DNA of 64,000 nucleotides from Aestuariivirga sp. (GTDB lineage Bacteria > Pseudomonadota > Alphaproteobacteria > Rhizobiales > Aestuariivirgaceae): contig JAUXUN010000069.1 of assembly GCA_030680855.1 (NCBI GenBank), positions 57,750 through 121,749 on the forward strand. Direction: 5' to 3'. Positions within the stretch are counted from its first letter, which is position 1. Each line of letters begins with the position of its first letter. Below the pieces are notes generated by a model. That model was given only the letters and a program-made list of their open reading frames with translations, searched no databases and was not told where the DNA came from. This document shows, piece after piece, positions 35,958-45,251 of the stretch. The translations under genes and the position numbers were made by a program.

Positions 35958-37127
35958 ATGAAAAAGCCCCTGATGTATTATCTCCTGGGCGGCCTCGCCC
36001 TGGTTATCGTTGCTTTGTCTATTTTTTGGTATCTCAACATCCGCGCTATTTCGGTGACCATCGTTCAGCCTGAGAATGACGTGGCCATACGCGTGTTTGG
36101 ACTTGGCACGGTCGAAGCGCAGACCCTGTCGAAGATCGGATTCGAAACCGCGGGCACGTTAGTCGAACTCAACGCCGACTATGGCGACACCGTCAAGGCC
36201 GGTACCGTGTTGGCCCGGCTGCATGGCCGGGAGCAGGAGGCAAGAGTTTTGCAGGCGAAGGCCGCGCTGAACCAGGCCAAGGCCGGAGTCGAGCAGGCTG
36301 GGGCGGCGGTGGAAAAGTCCGAGGCAGTACTCAAGCAAACGAATGATACCAATATCAGGCGCCAGCAACTCATGCAGCGCGGTGTCGTCTCACAGGAGAC
36401 CGCTGGCGATACACAGGCCACTGCCGATATCGCAAAGGCCGACCTCAACCAGGCTCTCAGCGCTGTCAGCGTGGCGCGCTCGAACCTGGACCAGGCAGCG
36501 GCGCTGTTGGCAATCGAGGAAGCGCGCCTCGCCAAGTATGCGCTCGCGGCGGCCTTCGACGGCATCGTAATGGCGCGGCACAAGGAGCTTGGCTCAGCGC
36601 TCAACGCCAACGAGCCAGTGTTCACCATCGTCGATCCAGCGTCCATCTGGGCGCTCGCTTACATCGACGAAGCGCGGGCCGGCTCAGTTGAAGTAGGGCA
36701 ACCGGCGATCGTGACGAGGCGCTCGGCACCTGACAAGAAAATGAATGCCAAGGTCGTACGCATCGATATCGAAAGCGACCGGGTGAACGAGGAGCGCCGC
36801 GTCTACGTCCGGTGTGGCGGTTGTCCGCTCACCTTTCACCTTGGCGAGCAGGCGGAGGTATTGATTACCGTGGCAACCCTCCCGCAGGCCCGCATGGTCA
36901 GGACCAGATCACTCACCAGCGTGAAGGGAAACGAAGCTATCGCATGGACTGTCGAGGAGGGCCGGCTGCGGCAGCGCACGATCTCGCTCGGCCAGCGCAC
37001 CTTGGACGGCCGGATCGAGATTCTAGGCGGCCTACCGGAGGGCGCCGAGGTCGTCGATGGTCCAACTGCTGGATTGAAGATCGGCCGCAAGGCGACCATT
37101 GACCTTGCGGAGGACATGGGCCCATGA
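35958..37127 (+). CDS. HlyD-family periplasmic adaptor (membrane fusion protein)
   Basis: A 389-residue protein with one N-terminal membrane helix (MYYLLGGLALVIVALSIFWYL region), a biotinyl-lipoyl-like barrel, a helical hairpin rich in Ala/Gln (about 85-175, ALNQAKAGVEQAGAAVEKSE) and a beta-barrel end. It links an inner-membrane exporter to the outer envelope. It is the first gene of a three-gene operon; the permease ATG overlaps its stop by 4 bases. The ATG at 35958 places the membrane helix at the N-terminus. Confidence 0.86.
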   Translation: MKKPLMYYLLGGLALVIVALSIFWYLNIRAISVTIVQPENDVAIRVFGLGTVEAQTLSKIGFETAGTLVELNADYGDTVKAGTVLARLHGREQEARVLQAKAALNQAKAGVEQAGAAVEKSEAVLKQTNDTNIRRQQLMQRGVVSQETAGDTQATADIAKADLNQALSAVSVARSNLDQAAALLAIEEARLAKYALAAAFDGIVMARHKELGSALNANEPVFTIVDPASIWALAYIDEARAGSVEVGQPAIVTRRSAPDKKMNAKVVRIDIESDRVNEERRVYVRCGGCPLTFHLGEQAEVLITVATLPQARMVRTRSLTSVKGNEAIAWTVEEGRLRQRTISLGQRTLDGRIEILGGLPEGAEVVDGPTAGLKIGRKATIDLAEDMGP

Positions 37128-38257
37128 ACCTCGCCTGGCGCGACATCCGCCACAAGCTCGGGCGGTTTGTTCTGACCTGTTTCGGTTTGAGTCTCCTGCT
37201 TTCGGTCGTTGTGATGATGGCGGGGATTTATCGGGGCCAGACCTCGGATGCGCTGGCCCTGCTTCGCGCCATCCGCGCCGATATCTGGATCGTCGAATCG
37301 GGTACGCTCGGACCCTTCGCTGAAGCGTCGAGCATCCCAGGTGACACGCGTGAGATGGTGGCGCGGATCAACGGCGTAGTGGAGGCCGGATCGATCACGA
37401 TGCAGAACGTGCAGATTGAACGCAGTGGCCGCAAGGTCCGCCTCCAGGTCGCCGGCTACGAGCCCGGGCGGCCAGGCGGCCCAATTCATCTCGTGGCCGG
37501 ACGTGAGATCACCCGCAGCCATTACGAATTGATTGCCGACCGTCAGACGGGCCTTGCCGTTGGCGAGATGATTCACCTTGGGCGTAACGACTTTACGGTC
37601 GTGGGCGTGACTTCCGGGGTTGTGACGCTCTCGGGCGATTCAATCGTCTACATGACGTTGCGCGATGCGCAGCAACTGCAGTTTGACCTGGCGCCATCGG
37701 CCACCCGCCGTGAGGCTGCCCGTGGCGCGCAGCGCACCCAGACAGATTTTGTGAATGCCGTGGTAGCGAGGCTCTCTCCCGATGTGCCGCCCGAGGAGGT
37801 TGCCGAGATCATGCGCCGCTGGAAGCACCTCTCGGTTCTGACGGGAACAGAGCAGGAAGTGCTCATGACACGCACTGTCATCGAGCGGGCAAGCAAGCAA
37901 ATTGGGCTTTTCCTGGTGATGCTCACGATAGTTTCCGCCGTCATCATCTCGCTTATCCTGTACACCATGACCATGGACAAGATTCGCGAGATCGCCACAC
38001 TGAAGCTCATCGGCGCGCCCGACCGAACGATCATCGCTCTCATCGTGCAGCAGGCGCTGATGATGGGCGTCATCGGCTTCGTGGCGGGCACGGTGCTGGT
38101 CTACCTGTTCAAGAACAATTTGCCGCGCGCCATCGTAATGCTGCCGTCGGACATTGCAACCCTGTTCGGCCTGGTCATCGTCATCTGTCTGCTGGCGAGC
38201 ATGCTCGGTGTGCGCGCTGCCCTGCGCGTTGACCCCGGCCGTGCCTTGGTTGGATGA
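37124..38257 (+). CDS. FtsX-like ABC transporter permease
   Basis: A 377-residue membrane protein with one N-terminal helix (about 12-36), a large periplasmic domain, and three C-terminal helices (about 265-370). This is the MacB/FtsX/DevC layout. It overlaps the adaptor gene by 4 bases, and the ATPase gene follows 4 bases later. Together the three resemble DevBCA-type exporters, which move lipids or peptides across the envelope. Confidence 0.88.
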   Translation: MNLAWRDIRHKLGRFVLTCFGLSLLLSVVVMMAGIYRGQTSDALALLRAIRADIWIVESGTLGPFAEASSIPGDTREMVARINGVVEAGSITMQNVQIERSGRKVRLQVAGYEPGRPGGPIHLVAGREITRSHYELIADRQTGLAVGEMIHLGRNDFTVVGVTSGVVTLSGDSIVYMTLRDAQQLQFDLAPSATRREAARGAQRTQTDFVNAVVARLSPDVPPEEVAEIMRRWKHLSVLTGTEQEVLMTRTVIERASKQIGLFLVMLTIVSAVIISLILYTMTMDKIREIATLKLIGAPDRTIIALIVQQALMMGVIGFVAGTVLVYLFKNNLPRAIVMLPSDIATLFGLVIVICLLASMLGVRAALRVDPGRALVG

Positions 38258-38261
38258 GCCT

Positions 38262-38975
38262 ATGGCCGCGAACACGCCCTCTCAGCCACTGGTCGAAGTC
38301 AAGGGCCTCTCCAAACACTTCGGCGAGGGCGAATCGCGCGTCGATGCCTTGCGCGACGTCACTATTTCTGTCGAGGCGGGTGAGGTGGTCGGCCTGCTTG
38401 GTCCCTCGGGCTCAGGCAAGAGCACCTTACTTAACGCAATCGGCTCGATCATCCAACCCAGCGAAGGCTGGATGCGGCTCGATGGCGAGGTCGTCTACGA
38501 CAACCGCTGGCTGAGCCGCGATCTCCGGCACATGCGGCTGGAGAAGATCGGCTTTATCTTCCAAACGCACAACCTGCTGCCGTTTCTTGACGCTACCGAC
38601 AACGTCGCCGTCGTGCTCCATCTCGCGGGTGTGCCGCGCGGGGACGCGATCAAACGCTCCGAGGCGCTGCTCGACTATCTGCAGGTCGGCCATCGCAAGC
38701 ACGCCTGGCCGTCGCAGCTTTCGGGCGGCGAGGCGCAACGCGTGGCCATCGCCCGGGCGCTCGCCAACCGCCCGCGCATCATCCTGGCCGACGAGCCGAC
38801 GGCGGCACTCGATTCGGTGCGAGCCGGGATCGTCATGGATCTCCTGCGGAAGCTCGCCGTGGAGCAGCAGGCGGCCATCATCGCCGTGACGCACGATGAC
38901 AAGATATTCGACCGTTTCGACCGCATCTTTCATTTGAGGGACGGGCGATTGGACGACGGAGGAGATCAACTGTAA
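38262..38975 (+). CDS. ABC exporter ATP-binding protein (LolD/DevA type)
   Basis: A 237-residue ATPase with Walker A GPSGSGKSTL, signature LSGGEAQRVAIARAL, Walker B IILADEPTAALDS and the H-loop AVTHDD. The start is ATG 38262, five bases past the permease stop; the longer in-frame extension overlaps the permease and is not needed. It powers the exporter formed with the two upstream genes. Confidence 0.9.
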   Translation: MAANTPSQPLVEVKGLSKHFGEGESRVDALRDVTISVEAGEVVGLLGPSGSGKSTLLNAIGSIIQPSEGWMRLDGEVVYDNRWLSRDLRHMRLEKIGFIFQTHNLLPFLDATDNVAVVLHLAGVPRGDAIKRSEALLDYLQVGHRKHAWPSQLSGGEAQRVAIARALANRPRIILADEPTAALDSVRAGIVMDLLRKLAVEQQAAIIAVTHDDKIFDRFDRIFHLRDGRLDDGGDQL

Positions 38976-39090
38976 GCGTCACCGGCGGCTGAGCCCTCGC
39001 TGCCAGACATGCTTCTGCGTTGACGCTCTCCTCGCCCGGCGCATGCGCGCCACCTTCTCCCCGGACGGGATAAGGGATAAGACCGCCCGC

Positions 39091-39996
39091 ATGTCTTCTT
39101 CCCAAAATCATACGCTGCGCGCCGGCCTCTACATGGTCATCACCACGGCCTGCTTTGTGATGGGGGATACCTGCATCAAGCTGATCGGCACTTCCCTGCC
39201 CCTTGGGCAAGTCATCTGTCTCATAGGTGTGGTGTCGAGCCTGTTCCTCTTCCTGGTTTGCGGTCAGCAAGGCATTTTTAAAAACTTGCCGCTGATTTTC
39301 ACGCGCACGGTCCTTCTGCGTTCGCTGTTTGATGCCATGGCATCGTTCATGTTTGTTTCGGCGCTGATGCACATGCCGCTGGCCAATCTCTCCGCGGTCA
39401 TGCAGAGTGTGCCGCTGGTGGTAGTCGCCGTGGGAGTCATTTTCCTTGGCGAAAAGGCTGGGCTTTCGCGCATTGCGGCGGTCGTCGCGGGATTTTTGGG
39501 GGTTCTCCTGATTGTGAAACCCATGCCGCAAACTATTACCATTTACGAGTTTCTGGCACTTGGTGCGGTTATCATCGTGGCCTTCCGCGATCTCGTCACC
39601 AAACGCATTCCGGCGCATGTTCCCCTCCTTGTCATTGCCCTCGCCAATGCGATCTTCATTTCGTTGAGCGGCTTCGGCGTTGGGTTATTGCAGGGCTTCA
39701 AAACCGTTGAGGTTTGGCAATGGGCCCTGCTTCTGGGGGCTGGCCTGTTCGTCACGCTCAGTTACATCTTTATTGTGGCCACGGTGCGCCTGGGTGAGCT
39801 TTCGGCTACGGCGCCGTTCCGTTATTCAGAAGTGGTGTTTGCCATCATCGCCGGAATCCTGGTTTTCGGCGAATATCCGGATGCCATGGCCTATCTGGGC
39901 ATGGCGCTGGTCATTGCCGCGGGGCTCTTCGCCGCCCACCGGGAGGCCGCGCAAGCCCGCGATGCCAAGGCCGCGTTGATGCCGCCGGCGTTTTGA
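39091..39996 (+). CDS. EamA/DMT family transporter, tandem copy 1
   Basis: A 301-residue membrane protein with ten predicted helices. It begins TLRAGLYMVITTACFVMGDT and shares its layout with the next gene (ALMHMPLANLS against ALMHMPIANLT; GFLGVLLIVKP against GFLGVLLIVRP), so the two arose by tandem duplication. The start at 39091 is chosen because the homologous N-termini then align. The substrate is unknown. The next gene begins 14 bases later. Confidence 0.86.
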   Translation: MSSSQNHTLRAGLYMVITTACFVMGDTCIKLIGTSLPLGQVICLIGVVSSLFLFLVCGQQGIFKNLPLIFTRTVLLRSLFDAMASFMFVSALMHMPLANLSAVMQSVPLVVVAVGVIFLGEKAGLSRIAAVVAGFLGVLLIVKPMPQTITIYEFLALGAVIIVAFRDLVTKRIPAHVPLLVIALANAIFISLSGFGVGLLQGFKTVEVWQWALLLGAGLFVTLSYIFIVATVRLGELSATAPFRYSEVVFAIIAGILVFGEYPDAMAYLGMALVIAAGLFAAHREAAQARDAKAALMPPAF

Positions 39997-40010
39997 GGGA
40001 AACAGGGCCC

Positions 40011-40928
40011 ATGCCTTCCGCAACGTCCACTCAACCGCTTCGTGCCGGGCTTTACATGGTCATTGCCATGGCCTGCTTTATCCTCAATGACAGTTGCATC
40101 AAGACCATCGGCACGACGCTGCCGCTGGGCCAGATCATCACCATTCGCGGGGTGCTTTCGGTTCTGGTGGTTGGGCTGATCTGCGCCCATCAGGGCGTGC
40201 TTGGTAGCGTGCCCTCGCTGTTCACGCCCAAGGTTCTGGCGCGCTCGCTGCTGGATGTGGCCGGAACCTTCCTGTTCCTCACCGCGTTGATGCACATGCC
40301 GATCGCCAATCTTACCGCCATTTTGCAAAGTGTGCCGCTGGCGGTGGTTCTGGTGTCAGTAATTTTTTTGAAGGAGAAGGTGGGATTGCGGCGCACCGCC
40401 GCCATTGTTGCAGGATTTCTGGGCGTGTTGCTGATCGTGCGGCCCACGCCCTCCACTTTCACCATCTACGAGGTTCTGGCCTTGGGCATCGTCTTTGTAC
40501 TGGCGTTCCGTGATCTCATCACCAAACGGATTCCCGACCATATCCCGACCTTCATCATAGCGCTGTCCAATGCCAGCTTTGTGGCCCTAAGCGGACTTGC
40601 CTATGGTCTCTACCAGGGGTTTCAAAGTGTGGCACTCTGGCAATTCGGGTTGCTTGCGGCGGCGGCTGCTTTGCTTGCCACGGGCTATGTGTTCATGGTT
40701 TCCACGCTGCGCCTGGGCGATCTTTCGGGCACTGCCCCATTCCGCTACTCCAACGTGCTGTTTGCCATCATCCTCGGCATGGCGTTTTTCGGGGAGTTCC
40801 CGGATGCCCTGTCTTATGCCGGCATGACGCTTGTCATTGCCGCGGGCCTCTATGCCGCACACCGGGAAGCCAAGCTTAACAGATCGGTGAATGAACCGCG
40901 GTGTAGTCACCTGCGTACAACTGAATAA
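40011..40928 (+). CDS. EamA/DMT family transporter, tandem copy 2
   Basis: A 305-residue membrane protein, paralogous to the gene directly upstream and of the same ten-helix plan (PLRAGLYMVIAMACFILNDS). The pair may act as a heterodimer, as some DMT pairs do, or have split substrates; neither is shown. It lies 20 bases before the type III polyketide synthase gene on the same strand, so a role in moving that product or a precursor is possible but unproven. Confidence 0.86.
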   Translation: MPSATSTQPLRAGLYMVIAMACFILNDSCIKTIGTTLPLGQIITIRGVLSVLVVGLICAHQGVLGSVPSLFTPKVLARSLLDVAGTFLFLTALMHMPIANLTAILQSVPLAVVLVSVIFLKEKVGLRRTAAIVAGFLGVLLIVRPTPSTFTIYEVLALGIVFVLAFRDLITKRIPDHIPTFIIALSNASFVALSGLAYGLYQGFQSVALWQFGLLAAAAALLATGYVFMVSTLRLGDLSGTAPFRYSNVLFAIILGMAFFGEFPDALSYAGMTLVIAAGLYAAHREAKLNRSVNEPRCSHLRTTE

Positions 40929-40948
40929 GCCTAACAAGGAACACTCTC

Positions 40949-41992
40949 GTGCGCGCCAAGTTACTTAGTCTTGCCACCGCTGTACCCCAGCATGAACTCC
41001 GGACGGAAGAGGTCATGGTCGAAGCCGCCAAAATCTTTGGTGGCCGCCAGGAAGATTTTGACCGGATGATGCCGGTCTATGCCAACACAGGCATCGACAT
41101 GCGCTATTCCGCCTGTTCCTATGACTGGTTCCGCGCTGAGCAGGGCTGGGCGGAACGCTCGGAAGCGTTCGTCACCGGGGCATCGCATCTTTTCGGCGTG
41201 GTTTCGGGCCGGGCTCTTGAACTGGCCGGATTGGAAGCGGACCAGATCGACACAATCGTGATGATCTCGTCCACCGGCATTGCCACGCCCACCATCGAAG
41301 CGCGGGTGATGAGCGAACTCGGCTTTCGTGATGACGTCGCCCGGGTGCCGGTCTTTGGCCTTGGCTGCGCTGGCGGCATTGCCGGTCTTTCGCTGGCGGC
41401 GCGGCTGGCTGTAGCCCAGCCCGACAGCAATGTTCTGGTTGCCGTTATTGAATTGTGTTCGCTCACCTTCCGCCGGGATGAGATGACCAAATCCAACATC
41501 ATTGCCACGGCGCTGTTTGGCGATGGGGCGGCGGCTGCCGTTGTCTCAACCAAGGGCAAGAACAGCCACGGCGAGATCGAGTTCATGGGTGAGCATACAT
41601 GGCCCGACACCATCGACGTCATGGGCTGGCGCATGGACAATGTCGGCTTCAGCGCCATCTTCTCGCGCAGCATTCCCGACCTGGCCTTGCGCGACCTGCG
41701 CCCGGCGGCGGACAAGTTCCTGCGCGGCCATAACCTGAACTTCGACCATATCGGGGCCTATTCCTTCCATCCCGGCGGGGCCAAGGTCATTGCGGCCATT
41801 GAAACAGCATTTGAGCTGGAAAGCGGCAGGCTCGTTGATGAGCGCAAAATTCTGGCTGGCTACGGCAACATGTCAGCGCCCACGGTTCTGTTCGTTCTGA
41901 ATGAGGGCTTGAAGGAAAACTTCAGCGGACGGCGGTTCGTGTCAGCCTTGGGGCCGGGCTTTACAGCGGGCTTCCTCACCATGCTACAATAG
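40949..41992 (+). CDS. Type III polyketide synthase (chalcone-synthase-like)
   Basis: A 347-residue enzyme starting at GTG with an AGGA site ahead. The thiolase-fold Cys-His-Asn triad is present: Cys140 in FGLGCAGG, His274 in YSFHPGGAK and Asn307 in GYGNMSAPT. Bacterial members extend an acyl-CoA with malonyl-CoA to make alkylpyrones, alkylresorcinols or related phenolics. The downstream methyltransferase-like gene, 4 bases away, suggests O-methylation of the product, as in srs-type phenolic lipid operons. Product class is inference. Confidence 0.9.
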   Translation: MRAKLLSLATAVPQHELRTEEVMVEAAKIFGGRQEDFDRMMPVYANTGIDMRYSACSYDWFRAEQGWAERSEAFVTGASHLFGVVSGRALELAGLEADQIDTIVMISSTGIATPTIEARVMSELGFRDDVARVPVFGLGCAGGIAGLSLAARLAVAQPDSNVLVAVIELCSLTFRRDEMTKSNIIATALFGDGAAAAVVSTKGKNSHGEIEFMGEHTWPDTIDVMGWRMDNVGFSAIFSRSIPDLALRDLRPAADKFLRGHNLNFDHIGAYSFHPGGAKVIAAIETAFELESGRLVDERKILAGYGNMSAPTVLFVLNEGLKENFSGRRFVSALGPGFTAGFLTMLQ

Positions 41993-41996
41993 CCCG

Positions 41997-42521
41997 ATGT
42001 GGACAAATTTCACCATCCTTGCGCTGGTCACCCTACAGCGCCTCGTGGAACTTTACATTGCGCGGCGCAACACCAAGCGCCTTCTGGCCAATGGCGGCAT
42101 TGAAGTCAGCTCCGGGCACTATCCGCTGATCGTATTATTCCATGCGGTCTGGCTTGGGGGGCTTTGGTATTTGGTGTGGGGTGAAGTGGTGAGCTGGCCC
42201 TTGGCCTTAATCTATCTTGTTCTGCAAGCGGCGCGCGGCTGGATCATTGCCGCCTTGGGTAGCCGCTGGACCACCCGCATCATTGTCGTTCCCGGTGAGA
42301 CGTTAAGCGTTGCGGGCCCCTACAAATATTTCCGCCATCCGAATTACATGATCGTGGCGGCGGAAATTTTTCTCCTGCCGCTGGTCTTCAGCATGTGGTG
42401 GTATGCCATCATTTTCGGCTGCATCAACCTGGCCCTGCTCTTCTGGCGGATCCGGGAGGAAGAGCGCGCGCTCAAGCCCTTGCGGGGCGAAGTTCAGTTT
42501 CCGGTTGAACCTTCCGTGTGA
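41997..42521 (+). CDS. Isoprenylcysteine carboxyl methyltransferase-like membrane protein
   Basis: A 174-residue membrane protein with four or five helices and the ICMT-family C-terminal motif (GPYKYFRHPNYMIVAAEIF, then the RIREEERAL end) that binds S-adenosylmethionine. In bacteria these partners of type III PKS genes methylate the polyketide. It follows the PKS gene by 4 bases. Its 3' end overlaps the convergent copper chaperone gene by 28 bases. Confidence 0.86.
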   Translation: MWTNFTILALVTLQRLVELYIARRNTKRLLANGGIEVSSGHYPLIVLFHAVWLGGLWYLVWGEVVSWPLALIYLVLQAARGWIIAALGSRWTTRIIVVPGETLSVAGPYKYFRHPNYMIVAAEIFLLPLVFSMWWYAIIFGCINLALLFWRIREEERALKPLRGEVQFPVEPSV

Positions 42522-42982
42522 GCGTGTTCTTCCGCCACGTCGCCTACATGGGCCATCACATCCACCATGCCGGCATGCTCGAATTTTAACTGGAGCATAA
42601 TCATGCCGCCCTTTTTCAAGGGGGCTTTCAATCCCATGAGCATGATGTGGTAGCCGCCGGGCTTGAGCTCCACGCTTCCACCGGCCGGAATTTCGAGGCT
42701 CGCAATGGGCCGCATGGTGGCCACGTCATCCTTTTCCGCACTTTCGTGAACTTCAGCGCTTGCCGCGGATTCCGTGGTAATTTGCAGAAGCTTGTCGGGC
42801 GCTGCGCCGTGATTGCTCAAGGTCATGTAAACCGCCCCGGCCTTTGCCGTGGACGTGGCGGAGGCGCGGGCAAAGGCCCCCATCACCATCACGTCATTGG
42901 CCAAAACACCAGGTGTGGATGCTAGGATGGAACCAAGGGTGAGAGCAGTGGCTGTAAGGACTTCCAGGACAAGTTTACGCAT
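42494..42982 (-). CDS. PCu(A)C-type periplasmic copper chaperone
   Basis: A 162-residue protein with a signal peptide (cleavage after VLA near residue 28). It shows the complete copper-binding pattern H(x10)M(x21)HxM, from HESAEKDDVATM to YHIM. It delivers Cu(I) to cytochrome oxidase in the periplasm. The C-terminal tail is His/Glu-rich (EEHAHTEG) and may add metal binding. It overlaps the upstream ICMT-like gene tail to tail, and is divergent from the second DUF1194 gene. Confidence 0.92.
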   Translation of the reverse strand: MRKLVLEVLTATALTLGSILASTPGVLANDVMVMGAFARASATSTAKAGAVYMTLSNHGAAPDKLLQITTESAASAEVHESAEKDDVATMRPIASLEIPAGGSVELKPGGYHIMLMGLKAPLKKGGMIMLQLKFEHAGMVDVMAHVGDVAEEHAHTEGSTGN

Positions 42983-43025
42983 GGGGCGGAGATTGCCGCA
43001 GATTCGGGCTGGAATGTGTCATTTC

Positions 43026-43712
43026 ATGCGTGGCATCGGGTCGCGCAGTTTTTGTGCCCTTGTAGCGCTGGCGGCACCTGCCCATGCCCAGGGCAAAACC
43101 CCCGTGGTTATTGAACTGGTGCTGGCGCTGGACAGTTCGGCCAGCGTCGACGCGCGGGAATTTGATTTGCAGAATGAAGGCATTGCGCTCGCTTTCCGGG
43201 ATCCGGAGGTGCTGCAGGCGGTGGATAATCTCAAGCCCTTTGGCGCGGCAATTGCCGTCGTGCAGTGGGGCGGAGCGGGCGAAACCCAGGTGGTGCTCCC
43301 CTTTACCCATATCGAGAACGTCAGGGATGCCAAGGCTTTCGGCTTTCGCGTGAGCCTGGTGCGCCGCTGGATGCGCGCCAGTTCCACGTCCATTGCTGCC
43401 GGCATCACCGACGCCCATGCCCTTATTGAAAGCAACGCGTATGATGGACAGCGCAAGGTGATCGACGTTTCCGGTGACGGACCGGACAACAGCGGCAATG
43501 ACCTTGAGGGCGCGCGCAAAGCTGCGCTGGCGTCCGGCATCACCATCAACGGCTTGTCCATCGAGGCGGAAGAGGCGGGCCTGCACACCTATTACCTTGA
43601 CCACGTCATCATCGGCGCTGATTCCTTCGCCGAGCCGGCTCAGGGCTTTGAAGATTTCGCCAGGGCCATAAGGGAAAAACTTTTGCGTGAGTTAAGGCCG
43701 CTGGGGTCGTAG
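43026..43712 (+). CDS. DUF1194 secreted VWA-like protein, copy 2
   Basis: A 228-residue protein with a signal peptide (SFCALVALAAPAHA, cleavage before QGK) and a von Willebrand A-like domain with DSSASVD as the metal-binding motif and VIDVSGDGPDNSG. It is the paralogue of the gene at 22907-23623, with the same length and motif spacing. The ATG at 43026 gives the best signal peptide; 43014 would add four residues. It is divergent from the copper chaperone gene across 43 bases. Confidence 0.86.
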   Translation: MRGIGSRSFCALVALAAPAHAQGKTPVVIELVLALDSSASVDAREFDLQNEGIALAFRDPEVLQAVDNLKPFGAAIAVVQWGGAGETQVVLPFTHIENVRDAKAFGFRVSLVRRWMRASSTSIAAGITDAHALIESNAYDGQRKVIDVSGDGPDNSGNDLEGARKAALASGITINGLSIEAEEAGLHTYYLDHVIIGADSFAEPAQGFEDFARAIREKLLRELRPLGS

Positions 43713-43718
43713 CTACGC

Positions 43719-43755
43719 CCTCACCCTGAGGTGCCAGTCGCACCTCAGCATGAGG
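43719..43755. repeat. Short inverted repeat between convergent genes
   Basis: CCTCACCCTGAGGTGC, a five-base spacer, then GCACCTCAGCATGAGG, with one mismatch in the stem. It lies between the second DUF1194 gene and the MocR gene, which converge, and would serve as a two-way terminator. The CCTCA...TGAGG ends resemble a widespread intergenic palindrome of Hyphomicrobiales (from memory). Confidence 0.65.
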
Positions 43756-43756
43756 T

Positions 43757-45178
43757 TCACAGCAAGATTTCCACCAGTCTCTTCGCTGCCGCCCGCAATT
43801 CCTTGTCGGTGAATCCGGCGAAGCTCAGGAGCAGGCCCTGCTCGCGCTGCCGTCCCGTGTAGTGGCTGGAGAGGGATTGTGCTTCAAGGCCGGCGCGGGC
43901 CAGTTTTGCCACTATCTCGTCGTCATTTTCATCGAGCTTCACGCGCAGCAGAAGCATGAGGCCCGAGGGCGAGGCATCAATGGTGAAACGGGTGCTGCCT
44001 TCCAGGGCTTCGATCAGCGCCTCACGCCGGGCCGCATAGATTCTTCGCATGCGGCGGATGTGGATGGCGAAGGTTCCGGAGGTCATGAACTCGCAGAGGG
44101 CGGGCTGGGCCATGAGCGAGGGCGGCGCGCCATGGGCCAGGCGCTCGGCGCGGAAACGTTCGGCGAGAGATTTCGGAACGACAATGTAACCAAGCCGCAA
44201 GAGCGGTGAAAAAACCTTTGAGAAGCTGCCGGAATAAATGACCCGCGCCTTGCGGTCGAGGCTCATGAGCGCCGGCAAGGGCCGGCCCACGTAACGGTAT
44301 TCACTGTCGTAATCATCTTCGATGATAATGGCCTTGGCCTCATCGGCCCAATCGAGCAGCTCGAGCCGGCGCGACAAGGGCATGGTGACGCCCGTTGGAT
44401 ATTGCCGCGCCGGCGTGACGAACGCGCCGCGCGCATTCCCTGCCCGCTCCCTGCCCTTCACCACCATGATTCCTTCCCGGTCAACCGGCACGGCGACCGC
44501 TTTGACTCCGCCCATGGAAAACACCCGCCTGGCCGTGGGGTAACCCGGTTCTTCCATCCATATCCTGTCACCCGCCTTGAAGATGGAACGGTTGATGAGG
44601 TCGAAGGCGTCCATGCCGCCCGCCGTCATGATGACCTCCGAGGCCTCGCAGGAAATGCCGCGCCATTCATAGAGGTGACGGGCAATGGCTTCGCGCAGCG
44701 GCAGCCAGCCGAAGGCGTCATTGTGCTCCAGCATCGCAATGGGCGGATTGCGCCAGAAGCGGCCCAGCAGCCTTCCCCATTCGTCATGGGGAAAATGCTC
44801 CCAGTCGACGAGGCCGGAGCGGAAGGGCTTCGCCGGTTCGCGGCCCTTCTCACGATGCGGTTTGCCCATGCTCAAACGCGCCGGGGATGAGTTCAGAAGC
44901 GCTTCGGGCAATTCGGCGGCAACCCGTGTGCCGGAGCCTTTGCGGGCTTCGATATAACCCTCGCTCAGGAGCTGTTCATAGGCCTCCACCACGGTGGCGC
45001 GGGCCACTTTCAAGTCCTCGGCCATGCTGCGCGTCGAGGGCAGCCTGGCCTGGGGGCGCAGGCGGCCGCTCAACACAAACTCCCGGATTTGCCGGGCAAT
45101 TTGCGACTGGATGGCCTCGCTGTCGGCCCGGTCAATGCCGATTTCGCTGGTTGCCGGGGTTAAAAGTGGTCTGTTCAT
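43757..45178 (-). CDS. MocR-type regulator (GntR HTH fused to aminotransferase fold)
   Basis: A 473-residue protein with a GntR winged helix at about 20-85 (QIREFVLSGRLRPQARLPS, then RATVVEAYEQLLSEGYIE) joined to a fold-type I aminotransferase domain. The PLP lysine is in YSGSFSKVFSPLLRLG. Such proteins sense PLP or an amino compound and regulate transcription. It is divergent from a PNPOx-like flavoprotein gene, a usual pairing, and probably controls it. The start at 45178 is preferred to an in-frame ATG at 45235 that would fill the whole gap. Confidence 0.9.
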   Translation of the reverse strand: MNRPLLTPATSEIGIDRADSEAIQSQIARQIREFVLSGRLRPQARLPSTRSMAEDLKVARATVVEAYEQLLSEGYIEARKGSGTRVAAELPEALLNSSPARLSMGKPHREKGREPAKPFRSGLVDWEHFPHDEWGRLLGRFWRNPPIAMLEHNDAFGWLPLREAIARHLYEWRGISCEASEVIMTAGGMDAFDLINRSIFKAGDRIWMEEPGYPTARRVFSMGGVKAVAVPVDREGIMVVKGRERAGNARGAFVTPARQYPTGVTMPLSRRLELLDWADEAKAIIIEDDYDSEYRYVGRPLPALMSLDRKARVIYSGSFSKVFSPLLRLGYIVVPKSLAERFRAERLAHGAPPSLMAQPALCEFMTSGTFAIHIRRMRRIYAARREALIEALEGSTRFTIDASPSGLMLLLRVKLDENDDEIVAKLARAGLEAQSLSSHYTGRQREQGLLLSFAGFTDKELRAAAKRLVEILL

Positions 45179-45251
45179 TGGTGGCTGTCTTGGTTCTTTC
45201 AAGCAGACCATATAGACAGCATAGAGGTCCTGCAATCAAGAGGACGCCGCC
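45179..45251. promoter_or_regulatory. Divergent promoter region between MocR and PNPOx-like genes
   Basis: This 73-base gap must hold both promoters. Read on the minus strand it has two related direct repeats, TCTATGCTG and TCTATATGG, followed by TCTG. MocR regulators usually bind direct repeats in such gaps, so this is the likely operator. No promoter hexamers are clear enough to place. Confidence 0.35.
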
